The notes beneath the pieces were generated by a model. It ran no database searches. It saw nothing but the letters and a program-made list of their open reading frames with translations, and was not told the origin of the DNA. Shown one piece after another: positions 8,741 to 16,121 of a stretch of DNA of 64,000 nt; the first letter of the stretch is position 1, and the number at the start of each line of letters is the position of its first letter. Source of the stretch: Hwanghaeella sp964350445 (GTDB taxonomy: Bacteria; Pseudomonadota; Alphaproteobacteria; UBA8366; Aestuariispiraceae); contig CAYGKA010000012.1 in the NCBI GenBank assembly GCA_964350445.1, positions 1 to 64,000 of the forward strand. The letters run 5' to 3'. A program made the position numbers and the translations under genes.

Positions 8741-9574
8741 ATGGAACTGACGATCTATCAGGTGGACGCTTTCACAGATCGTGTGTTTGCGGGAAATCCC
8801 GCCGCCGTGATGCCTTTGACCGAATGGCTGCCGGACGATGTTCTGCAGACGATCGCGCTCGAAAACAATCTGTCGGAAACGGCCTTCTTCCTCCCGACAC
8901 CGGATGACCCCGATCATGACTTTCATTTGCGTTGGTTCACACCGGCGATCGAGGTTGAACTGTGTGGACATGCCACCCTGGCAAGTGCCGCTGTCCTGTA
9001 CCGTGAACTTGGCTGGACGCATGACGAAATCCGCTTCAAGGCCCTGGCCGGGGACCTGATCGTCCGCAAACGCAAGGATCTGTTGGAATTGGATTTCCCA
9101 ATGCGGACAGCACGGCCAATAGACGCGCCGGAAGGGCTGACGGAGGCGCTGGGCGTCGCGCCGCTCGAATTCCTCAAGGCGGCAAAATTCATGGCGGTGC
9201 TGGAAAACGAGGCGGCCGTGAAATCGGTGCAGCCCGATATGGACTTCATTGCCGGGCTGCCGGGCGACGGGCTTATCGTCACCGCAAAAGGCGAATCGGC
9301 AGATTGCGTATCCCGCTATTTCGCCCCGCATGCTGGTATTCCCGAAGATCCGGTCACAGGATCGGCGCATTGCACCGTCATCCCCTATTGGGCGGAAAAG
9401 CTGGGCAGGAAAGAACTGCATGCGCGGCAAATTTCGGCGCGTGGCGGCGATCTCTATTGTACTCTGGTCGATGATCGCGTTCTGATCGCGGGACAGGCTG
9501 TCTTGTACATGAAAGGGAACGTGCATGTCGGCAATGGGTGGCGCGCAAACGGTAGAGACAACGCCGGCGGTTGA
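8741..9574 (+). CDS. PhzF-family isomerase
   Basis: A 277-residue PhzF-like protein with the diaminopimelate-epimerase fold. The start MELTIYQVDAFTDRVFAGNP is typical. The catalytic Glu sits in LSETAFF (Glu46), GHATLASA follows, and EDPVTGSAHC marks the second half. The family founder isomerises dihydro-hydroxyanthranilate in phenazine synthesis. Most homologues outside that pathway, like this one with no other phz genes nearby, have unknown substrates. The ATG follows the preceding stop without a gap (TAAATG), with GAGGGGAACAAG as ribosome-binding site inside the upstream gene. Confidence 0.88.
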   Translation: MELTIYQVDAFTDRVFAGNPAAVMPLTEWLPDDVLQTIALENNLSETAFFLPTPDDPDHDFHLRWFTPAIEVELCGHATLASAAVLYRELGWTHDEIRFKALAGDLIVRKRKDLLELDFPMRTARPIDAPEGLTEALGVAPLEFLKAAKFMAVLENEAAVKSVQPDMDFIAGLPGDGLIVTAKGESADCVSRYFAPHAGIPEDPVTGSAHCTVIPYWAEKLGRKELHARQISARGGDLYCTLVDDRVLIAGQAVLYMKGNVHVGNGWRANGRDNAGG

Positions 9575-10025
9575 GGTCATTCCCGTCACCGGCGGCGATG
9601 ATTTGCTGCTGTTGAAGACCCTGATGGTCGAATACGCGGATGCCTTTGACCGCCGGCTTTGCTTTGATGCGTTCGAGGTTGAGCTCGAGGCTCTGCCTGC
9701 CCCCTATACCGATCCCGGCGGGGCCCTGTTCCTGGCCAAGGTCGACGGTGTGTCTGCCGGATGCGTCGCTTTGAAGAAAATCTCCAAGAAGAAGGCGGAA
9801 ATGAAGCGTCTTTTCGTGCGTCAGGGTTTTCGCGGGCATGCGCTGGGCCGGCGGCTGACGGAGGCCGCGGCGGATGCGGCACGCGAACGCGGCTACAAGA
9901 CACTGCGAGTCGAAACCGTCCCGGCGACGATGGATGTTGCCGAAGCCCTGTACCGGCAGCTCGGTTTCGTGCCGAGCGGCACTATGGGAAACGGGGATAT
10001 CGCGGTCTACGAACTTCCCCTCTGA
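9525..10025 (+). CDS. GNAT-family N-acetyltransferase
   Basis: A 166-residue GNAT protein. The acetyl-CoA loop reads MKRLFVRQGFRGHALGRRL, the Q/R-x-x-G-x-G/A pattern of motif A. The tail ETVPATMDVAEALYRQLGF is motif B. It overlaps the end of the PhzF gene by 50 bases in another frame, and an AAGGGAACGTGC stretch before the ATG gives a good ribosome-binding site, so translational coupling is likely. It probably acetylates a small amine or amino acid produced or consumed by the neighbouring enzymes. Confidence 0.85.
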   Translation: MSAMGGAQTVETTPAVEVIPVTGGDDLLLLKTLMVEYADAFDRRLCFDAFEVELEALPAPYTDPGGALFLAKVDGVSAGCVALKKISKKKAEMKRLFVRQGFRGHALGRRLTEAAADAARERGYKTLRVETVPATMDVAEALYRQLGFVPSGTMGNGDIAVYELPL

Positions 10026-10130
10026 ACGCCTCTTGAAAGTCGATCTCTGCGCAAGAAACGGGTGGGGCGCGCCGTCGCGGCGGCGTAATGTCCCTTCAAG
10101 ACGAAGCGATGATGCGTATGGAGGCCGCCA

Positions 10131-11063
10131 ATGTTGATCGATACCGATACGATGACAGCCGATGAGGCCGATGGCGTGGACACGTCCAACGGTGATTATC
10201 GGCGTATTGCCGAAGCCCTCGCCTATATCGTCGACCGGTTCGAGGACCAACCGCCGCTTGAGGACATCGCCGCGCATATCGGCTTGAGCCCCTTTCATTT
10301 CCAGCGCCTCTTCACGCGCTGGGCGGGATTGAGCCCCAAAAAATTCCTGCAGGCCCTGTCGCTGGAAGAAGCCAAGCGCCGGCTTGAGGAACATGGCAGC
10401 GTGTTGGATGCTGCGTTCGATGCGGGGCTATCAGGGCCCGGCCGGCTGCACGACCTGTTCGTCGCGCATGAGGCGCTGACGCCGGGCGAATACAAGGCGC
10501 TCGGCCGCGGATTGGAAATCCGGTACGGCTTCCACGAAGGGCCGTTCGGGGAGACTTTGCTGATGGAGGCCGATCGCGGCCTCTGCGGCTTGGCTTTCGT
10601 CGACGATCGCGGCAGGGATGGGTGTTACGAAGACATGGCGTCCCGCTTCGCGGCGGCGACGCTGGTCGAGGACCCCTCGGCGACGGAAGTGACGATGGCG
10701 CGCATCTTCACCCGCCCGGGAATGAAGCCGACATCCGCCCAAGCGCCCCTGCGCCTGCTGCTGAAAGGAACAGAGTTTCAGATCAAGGTCTGGCGCGCGC
10801 TGATGGCGATCCCGCCCGGCACGTTGACGACCTATGGCACGGTGGCCGAAGCGCTTGGCATGAAAGGGGCGGCGGCGCGCGCCGTCGGCACGGCGGTCGG
10901 CGCAAATCCGATTTCCTGGCTCATCCCCTGTCACCGGGTGATCCGAAATTCCGGCATGCTCGGCGGCTATCGCTGGGGCCTTCCCCGCAAGCTCGCCATG
11001 ATGGGGTGGGAACGAAACGGCTTGCCGGCACCGGAACGCGGCGAATTGCGGGACGTGGCCTAG
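10131..11063 (+). CDS. Ada-like bifunctional AraC regulator / O6-methylguanine-DNA methyltransferase
   Basis: A 310-residue protein. An AraC-type helix-turn-helix (about residues 25-125, including HIGLSPFHFQRLFTRWAG) is followed by an alkylguanine-DNA alkyltransferase domain (about 130-300). The active-site motif is PCHRV with Cys267, preceded by a typical GTLTTYGTVAEALG helix. It should remove methyl groups from O6-methylguanine by suicide transfer and may act as a regulator. The N-terminal Ada zinc domain that repairs phosphotriesters is missing, as in many alphaproteobacterial Ada2-like proteins, so classic methylation-triggered activation is not expected. The ATG at 10131 has GGAG about 8 bases upstream. 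Confidence 0.92.
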   Translation: MLIDTDTMTADEADGVDTSNGDYRRIAEALAYIVDRFEDQPPLEDIAAHIGLSPFHFQRLFTRWAGLSPKKFLQALSLEEAKRRLEEHGSVLDAAFDAGLSGPGRLHDLFVAHEALTPGEYKALGRGLEIRYGFHEGPFGETLLMEADRGLCGLAFVDDRGRDGCYEDMASRFAAATLVEDPSATEVTMARIFTRPGMKPTSAQAPLRLLLKGTEFQIKVWRALMAIPPGTLTTYGTVAEALGMKGAAARAVGTAVGANPISWLIPCHRVIRNSGMLGGYRWGLPRKLAMMGWERNGLPAPERGELRDVA

Positions 11064-11078
11064 CGGCGAGACCGCGTT

Positions 11079-11957
11079 CTAGGCCGATTGGCACGTATCT
11101 CTGAGCCACGAGAGGAAGCGGCGCACCTTCGAGAGTTCGAGGCTGCCCTTCGTCACGACGCATGAATATGAAAATCCGGGCACCTTCCCGGCATTGGTGA
11201 GCCGATTGAGCCATCCCCGCTTTACGCTGTCCGAGACTAGGATATCGCTGATCAGGATCAGCCCTTGGCCGGCCAACCCGGCGCTGATCACATGCTGTTC
11301 GTCTTCAAACGATCTGTAGTTCGCTTTCTCGGGAGCGTCGGTTCCAGACGCCTTGAACCAATCTTCCCAAGTAATGGGATCCAGCGATGGCGAGTGCCAA
11401 CGGGTATCGATAAGGGTGGTGTCTTCCAGGTTGGTTAATCCGTCGACGAGGTCCGGCGCGCCGTATACGCCAATCTTTTCTTCGAGCATCGTTTCCTGGT
11501 GAACATCCACATAGGTTTGTTGGCCATAACGTATGGCGATATCCACGCGCCGGTCCCGGTCCAAATTAACCGGCGCCATCGACGTATCCACGTGCACCTG
11601 TATCCCCGGATTTCCCGCCTCGAACTCGCGCAGGCGCGGCACCAGCCACAGCGCGGCAAAAGCGGGGGTTGTCGAGACGGTCAATATTTTCTCGGCCGAA
11701 CTGATCTCCTCGAGCGCGTCGCTTATCTGTCGGAACGCCGCCCGTGTGGATTGCGCCAATCGATCGCCCGCATGCGTGAGTTCCACCTTGCGGGTTCTTC
11801 GGACGAACAGAGCGATCCCAAGCTGATCCTCAAGACGCCGAATTTGGTGGGAGACTGCCGTCGGGGACACGTTCAGTTCCTCAGCGGCACTTTTGAAGCT
11901 GCCGGTGCGGGCCGCAGCGTCGAAAACGCGCAAAGCGGAAGCCGAGGGAAATGTCAT
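11079..11957 (-). CDS. LysR-family transcriptional regulator (GcvA-like)
   Basis: A 292-residue LysR regulator. The N-terminal winged helix reads MTFPSASALRVFDAAARTGS and continues with SPTAVSHQIRRLEDQLG. The effector domain begins near residue 90 (LTVSTTPAFAALWLVPRL). The sequence is of the GcvA/AmpR type often used for single-target divergent promoters. It is divergent from the azoreductase and GST genes, and a direct repeat typical of LysR operators lies between them. It converges with the Ada-like gene, 15 bases away. The inducer is unknown; the targets suggest an electrophile or quinone. Confidence 0.93.
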   Translation of the reverse strand: MTFPSASALRVFDAAARTGSFKSAAEELNVSPTAVSHQIRRLEDQLGIALFVRRTRKVELTHAGDRLAQSTRAAFRQISDALEEISSAEKILTVSTTPAFAALWLVPRLREFEAGNPGIQVHVDTSMAPVNLDRDRRVDIAIRYGQQTYVDVHQETMLEEKIGVYGAPDLVDGLTNLEDTTLIDTRWHSPSLDPITWEDWFKASGTDAPEKANYRSFEDEQHVISAGLAGQGLILISDILVSDSVKRGWLNRLTNAGKVPGFSYSCVVTKGSLELSKVRRFLSWLRDTCQSA

Positions 11958-12380
11958 TCATGACCTATAGATGAGATAATTGTATCCATAGATGAAGTCA
12001 TGCCTTTTGTAAATGTCACCCTTCCGCGCGATCTCTCTCTCGTAACGGGGCTCAAGGGGAGCACCGCAACCAACCGGCAGGAACGGGCGGTCAAGAAGGG
12101 TGATTTTTCTGAGAACCGGCATTTAGGAGAAGTCGGCACTGTCGTTGGCATCAGCAAACTTGAAGATATGGCAGCGATACCAACGGCGGGTACTGGATCA
12201 AGAATGCCTTCATCCAGGCGGCCGTATCCGCACGGAGTATCAATGAAAAATCCCTCATCCGTAGGACCCGGATCGAACGAGTTGCCGGCGAGGTGGACCA
12301 AACCTGGGTCGCGGCGACGGGCTGGTGCCGCCAGCCTGCGCGTTAACGCCTGACTCGCACAAACGGAATGGAACTGGAAA
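11958..12380. other. 423-base gap with a possible tautomerase gene remnant
   Basis: No intact known gene is seen between the LysR and azoreductase genes. A plus-strand frame from 12000 begins MPFVNVTLP, the Pro1-containing start of 4-oxalocrotonate-tautomerase-like proteins, but what follows does not resemble the family. A second frame near 12164-12346 reads GGYWIKNAFIQAAVSARSIN and ends at a TAA just before azoR; I do not recognise it. A decayed small gene between the LysR operator and azoR fits what is seen but is not proven. The opposite-strand open frame here runs into azoR and is not protein-like. Confidence 0.3.
11967..11995. promoter_or_regulatory. Direct-repeat operator between the LysR and azoR genes
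   Basis: ATAGATGA occurs at 11967-11974 and again at 11988-11995. The period is 21 bases, two helical turns, just upstream of the LysR start codon. The spacing lets a regulator dimer contact both copies on one face of the DNA. Confidence 0.5.
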
Positions 12381-13034
12381 ATGACCAAAGTACTTCGTAT
12401 TGACGCCTCGGCGCGCTTATCAGGATCGCGGACCCGGGCTCTCGCGAACACGCTGGAAGCGGCATTGACCGCAGTGGATTCAAACGCCGAATTCACCTAT
12501 CGCGACGTCGGGCGCGCACCTCCGCCGTTTATTTCGGAGGACTGGATTGCCGCGGCTTTCACCGACCGTTCTGCGCGCACGCCGGCCCAAGTCGACGTTT
12601 TGGCGATCTCGGACTACCTGATCGAGGAAGTTCGGTCGGCGGAAATAATCGTGGTTGCTTCGCCGATGTATAACTATGGAATGCCCGCCGCCCTCAAGGC
12701 GTGGTTCGATCAGGTCATCCGTGTCAATGAGACCTTCAGTTTCGACCTTGCACGCGGCGATCGTCCATTGGAGCCGACGCTTGCGGGAAAGACCCTCATC
12801 CTTCTAACATCGGTTGGCGAATTCGGCTTCACCTCAGGCGGGATGAATGCCGAGCACAATCATCTTGAACCGCACCTCCGGACAGTCAGCAAATATCTCG
12901 GCGTCTGCCGCGTCCACGAGATCACAATAGAATATCAGGAATTCGGTGACGAGCGGCATGCATCTTCCATTGCCCGCGCGCACCAGGCGGCCGAGACGCT
13001 CGCCGCAGAACTGACATTTCTCGAGACAGCTTAG
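12381..13034 (+). CDS. azoR: FMN-dependent NADH-azoreductase
   Basis: A 217-residue flavodoxin-fold protein of the AzoR/NQO family. The N-terminal FMN phosphate loop reads RIDASARLSGSRTRALA. SPMYNYGMPAALKAWFDQVI is the hallmark FMN/dimer motif. Such enzymes reduce azo bonds and quinones with NADH by two-electron transfer and protect against thiol-reactive quinones. It is followed 14 bases later by a GST gene and divergent from a LysR regulator, a common detoxification arrangement. Confidence 0.92.
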   Translation: MTKVLRIDASARLSGSRTRALANTLEAALTAVDSNAEFTYRDVGRAPPPFISEDWIAAAFTDRSARTPAQVDVLAISDYLIEEVRSAEIIVVASPMYNYGMPAALKAWFDQVIRVNETFSFDLARGDRPLEPTLAGKTLILLTSVGEFGFTSGGMNAEHNHLEPHLRTVSKYLGVCRVHEITIEYQEFGDERHASSIARAHQAAETLAAELTFLETA

Positions 13035-13048
13035 AGGAAGAAGACGAG

Positions 13049-13744
13049 ATGACTGAGACTTTGAAGCTTGTCACCAAGACCGGATGCCCATTTGCGGAGC
13101 GCACACGAGTGGTGTTGGCTTGGCTGGAGCTCGACCATGTTGTCGTCGAAATCGACGTGGAGAACAAACCGGACTGGTTCAAGACGCTGTCTCCGCTCAG
13201 CAAGGTCCCTTTGTTGATTCACAGTGGCGAGGCGCTATTCGAGTCGACGGCGATAAACGAGTATCTCATCGAGAGCTTTGGGCCGGACAGCAGCCTTATT
13301 CCAAACAACCCTATGGAAAGAGCGAGGATGAGGGCGTGGATACAATTCGACGAGACGGCGCTGGTCCCGGCCTTCTACCGGCTGCTTTTGACCGAGGACG
13401 AACTCGTGCCGCAGCGCCGGTCCGCCTATCTTGCGAGATTGCAGGTTCTGGCTGGGCATCTCGTCAAGGGCGGTCCGTTTGTCCTGGGGGCCAACCCTTC
13501 GCTCGCGGATATTTCCTTGCATACGCATGTTTCCCGTTTGCCGGTGTTGGAGGCGGAGAGAGGGGTTGCCCTTGGAGAAGAGTTCGCCGCGTTGGAGTCT
13601 TGGCGTGCCGCGATGATGGAGATACCGGCGGTGCGGCAAACCACAATCTCGTTCGAGGAGATGAACGAGGATCTTGCGCCGTATATTGCTAATAGTGCGT
13701 CCGGCAGCACGGCCAAAGACATGGTGGGCCCGAAAGTCGCGTAG
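13049..13744 (+). CDS. Glutathione S-transferase family protein
   Basis: A 231-residue cytosolic GST. The thioredoxin-like N-domain carries the active-site stretch KTGCPFAERTRVVL (Cys near residue 12), which resembles omega/beta-type cysteine GSTs. KVPLLIHSGEALFESTAI follows, including the cis-Pro and the E-S pair that binds the gamma-Glu of glutathione. The helical C-domain has the conserved SLADISLHTHVSRL capping box. It probably forms an operon with azoR and acts on quinones or other electrophiles. Confidence 0.92.
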   Translation: MTETLKLVTKTGCPFAERTRVVLAWLELDHVVVEIDVENKPDWFKTLSPLSKVPLLIHSGEALFESTAINEYLIESFGPDSSLIPNNPMERARMRAWIQFDETALVPAFYRLLLTEDELVPQRRSAYLARLQVLAGHLVKGGPFVLGANPSLADISLHTHVSRLPVLEAERGVALGEEFAALESWRAAMMEIPAVRQTTISFEEMNEDLAPYIANSASGSTAKDMVGPKVA

Positions 13745-13773
13745 ACTTTTGTCTCGACGGATAGGAACCCGTC

Positions 13774-14454
13774 CTATTCGTCGGTCAAACCTCTGTATTC
13801 CTTCAAACCCTTGGGGCTGAATTCGACGACCCGCGTTTCTGGCACGCGCCAAGCCCATTTCCGGTCGGTGAAGTGACTCAGGATCGCGGCGCCAAGCCCG
13901 CCCGCCAGATGAGTGCGCCGCGCACTCCAGTCCAGACAGGGGCGGCAGACCGGGCGGCGGGCTGTTTCGAGCGCCTCCATGTCCAAGCCGAAGCCGGCGA
14001 AAAAGAGGTGGCCCTTTTCCGTCACGGCAAGGTCGTCGCTGCTGTCCGCGATGAAGCCGCGATCGACGAAGGCTGAGAACAGGTCAACCCCCATTTCGCC
14101 GGCTAGATGGTCGTAGCATATCCGTGCCTTGCGCAGGCCAGGGTCTCTCGGTCCCGTCCGGACCGGCTTGGCCAAGGTCCGCTCCGCCAGTCCCATCAGA
14201 CCTTCCAGCACCCGGGCGACATCGTCACCGGACAGCGTGAAATAACGGTGGCGGCCTTGTTTTCGGGCGATGATCAATCCGCCGTCCGACAGTTTGGAAA
14301 GGTGCGAACTGGCCGTCTGGACGGTCACGCCCGCGACCTGCGCCAATTCGCTGGCCGTCAGCGCGCGGCCCGCCATCAGGGCGCTCAACATGCTTGCCCT
14401 GGCCGGGTCGCCGACAAGGCCGGCAATGATTGCGATATTGGGTCCAACCGACAT
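13774..14454 (-). CDS. ArsR-family winged-helix regulator with C-terminal Cys pair
   Basis: A 226-residue regulator. The N-terminal ArsR HTH (about residues 1-85) includes LTASELAQVAGVTVQTASSH followed by a KQGRHRYFTL wing. A long C-terminal region of about 130 residues contains RPVCRPCLDWSARRTHLAGG. This CxxC-like pair recurs in a branch of ArsR proteins and could sense metal or redox state. It lacks the classic ELCVCD metal site of ArsR/SmtB in the recognition helix. Divergent from the NIPSNAP/ABM pair with 74 bases between, so it very likely controls them. Confidence 0.88.
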   Translation of the reverse strand: MSVGPNIAIIAGLVGDPARASMLSALMAGRALTASELAQVAGVTVQTASSHLSKLSDGGLIIARKQGRHRYFTLSGDDVARVLEGLMGLAERTLAKPVRTGPRDPGLRKARICYDHLAGEMGVDLFSAFVDRGFIADSSDDLAVTEKGHLFFAGFGLDMEALETARRPVCRPCLDWSARRTHLAGGLGAAILSHFTDRKWAWRVPETRVVEFSPKGLKEYRGLTDE

Positions 14455-14528
14455 GCTTCGATGATAATCGAATTGTCTGCGGCGTGTAAAGGTTAGAACA
14501 AGGCATCAACCTTTTTGGAGAGCCCGGT

Positions 14529-14885
14529 ATGATTACCTGTTTCATTCGATACGAGATTGATCCCTACAAGAAGGATCTGTTCGAGCATTACGCGCGGAAC
14601 TGGGGGCAAGCGATACCCAAATGCGGGGCCGACCTGATCGGATATTTCAGCCCGCATGAAGGATCGGCCACCACGGCCTATGGTGTCTACAACATCGAAA
14701 ACCTGGCGGCCTATGAGGCCTATCGAGAACGCTTGCGTTTGGACCCGCTAGGGCGGGAGAATTACGAGATGGCGCAGCGGGAGCGCTTTATCCTGAAGGA
14801 AGACAGGATATTCCTGCGCCTAGCATCGGCGCCGCATGCAATTCTAAAGACGGGGCCAAACGACCGGGAGAGGAAACAACCATGA
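14529..14885 (+). CDS. NIPSNAP-family protein
   Basis: A 118-residue protein with the NIPSNAP dimeric alpha-beta barrel signature: ITCFIRYEIDPYKKDLFEHY at the start, then GYFSPHEGSATTAYGVYNIE. Bacterial NIPSNAP proteins are mostly uncharacterised. TTTTTGGAGAGCCCGGT precedes the ATG. Its stop overlaps the start of the next gene by 4 bases (ATGA), so the two are translationally coupled. Confidence 0.88.
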   Translation: MITCFIRYEIDPYKKDLFEHYARNWGQAIPKCGADLIGYFSPHEGSATTAYGVYNIENLAAYEAYRERLRLDPLGRENYEMAQRERFILKEDRIFLRLASAPHAILKTGPNDRERKQP

Positions 14886-15238
14886 TTGCCGTCATTTTCG
14901 AAGTCGAACCCGCCGATGGAAAGATTCAGAGCTATTTGGACATTGCGGCTACCCTGAAACCGGAGTTGGAGGCTCATGACGGATTCATCTCCGTGGAACG
15001 GTTCGAGAGCATCAGTAATCCCGGCAAGTATCTGTCCCTTTCCTTCTTTCGCGACGAAGAAGCCGTTGCGGCCTGGCGCAACCGCGAGCGCCATCGAAGC
15101 GCCCAAAGCGCGGGTCGAACCGGGATATTCGAGGATTATAGAATTCGCATTGCCTCCGTCATCCGCGACTACTCGATGGAAAGCCGTGACGCGGCGCCCG
15201 CAGATAGCCGCGCGTTGCACGACGGTGTGGCGGACTGA
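14882..15238 (+). CDS. Antibiotic biosynthesis monooxygenase (ABM) domain protein
   Basis: A 118-residue single ABM domain: AVIFEVEPADGKIQSYLDIA, then HDGFISVERFESISNPGKYL and FFRDEEAVAAWRNRERHRSA. Like NIPSNAP this is a ferredoxin-like dimeric alpha-beta barrel. Family members are cofactor-free oxygenases, haem-degrading enzymes or small-molecule binders. Start ATGA overlaps the preceding stop. The residues after about 100 are low in order and probably a tail. Confidence 0.88.
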   Translation: MIAVIFEVEPADGKIQSYLDIAATLKPELEAHDGFISVERFESISNPGKYLSLSFFRDEEAVAAWRNRERHRSAQSAGRTGIFEDYRIRIASVIRDYSMESRDAAPADSRALHDGVAD

Positions 15239-15253
15239 TCGTCGCAGGGCGGA

Positions 15254-16045
15254 TCAGCGGACTCCGCCCCAGCCGATGAAGTGCGGGTTTTCGAAGATCT
15301 CGTTCTTGGCATAGGTGAGGGGCGCGCCGTCCTCCATCGTCACCAAACCGCCGGCGGCCAACAACACGGCATGGCCGGCGGCCGTGTCCCATTCCATCGT
15401 GCGGCCGAAGCGCGGGTAGAGATCCGCTTCTCCGGAAGCCAACAGACAGAATTTAAGGGAACTGCCCGCGTTCCTTGTCTCCGCTACCACACGGCCGCTC
15501 AAGAATTTCTCCAGCACTGCCGGATCGCCGTGCCGACGGCTGGCAACGATTGTCAGCCCCGCCGCCGGTTCCGGGCGCACAATGATGTCCTCAGCCGGTT
15601 GTTCGCCGGTCTTGCGTGTCGCGCCCGCGCCTTTCGCCCCGGCGTACAGGGTATCCAATGCCGGGGCATAGACGACGCCCAAGACCGGTTCACGGTCCTG
15701 GATGAGGCCGATATTCACCGTGAATTCGCCGTTCCGGTTCAGAAACTCTTTCGTCCCGTCCAATGGATCTACAAGCCAGAACGCACCGTCGCCCACATGC
15801 GGGATTTTTCCTGCCGAGGCGGCTTCCTCCGCGACAATCGGAATGCCGGGCTCAAGCGAGGCCAGCGCGGGCGCGATGATCGCCTCCGCCGCCGTATCCG
15901 CTTCCGTCACGGGGGAAGAGTCATCCTTGATCGCCACGTCGAAGTCCGTGCCGTAGATCTCCATGATCTTCTCGCCGGCTTTCAGCGCGATGGCGCAGAC
16001 GACGGGTAGGAGATTCATAAGTTCGGCTTCGGTAAGGCGGGTCAT
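15254..16045 (-). CDS. cysQ: 3'(2'),5'-bisphosphate nucleotidase CysQ
   Basis: Hydrolyses 3'-phosphoadenosine 5'-phosphate left over from sulfate assimilation and sulfotransfer. The start at 16045 (MTRLTEAELMNLLPV) follows GGGAGCCTCGCCGC and gives 263 residues, the family norm. The frame is open further upstream but that part is Pro/Arg-rich. The inositol monophosphatase metal sites are visible: DSSPVTEADTAAE, then the FWLVDPLDGTKEF loop and WDTAAGHAVL near the C-terminus. A sulfotransferase domain occurs elsewhere in the window (50963-53368), for which PAP removal would matter. Confidence 0.93.
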   Translation of the reverse strand: MTRLTEAELMNLLPVVCAIALKAGEKIMEIYGTDFDVAIKDDSSPVTEADTAAEAIIAPALASLEPGIPIVAEEAASAGKIPHVGDGAFWLVDPLDGTKEFLNRNGEFTVNIGLIQDREPVLGVVYAPALDTLYAGAKGAGATRKTGEQPAEDIIVRPEPAAGLTIVASRRHGDPAVLEKFLSGRVVAETRNAGSSLKFCLLASGEADLYPRFGRTMEWDTAAGHAVLLAAGGLVTMEDGAPLTYAKNEIFENPHFIGWGGVR

Positions 16046-16121
16046 GCGGCGAGGCTCCCAAGGGTGGTCTGATACCCGGAAATTGGCAGGACTCGGCTGC
16101 CGTGCAAAGCCGACCTTGGCG

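Noticed and set aside
7598..9589. A 663-codon reverse-strand frame
   Set aside because: Antisense to the decarboxylase and PhzF genes, which have full family motifs; the frame is His/Gln/Arg-rich, an effect of GC3 bias.
11954..12496. A 180-codon reverse-strand frame across the LysR-azoR gap
   Set aside because: Runs into azoR in antisense, has no recognisable domain, and lacks a ribosome-binding site.
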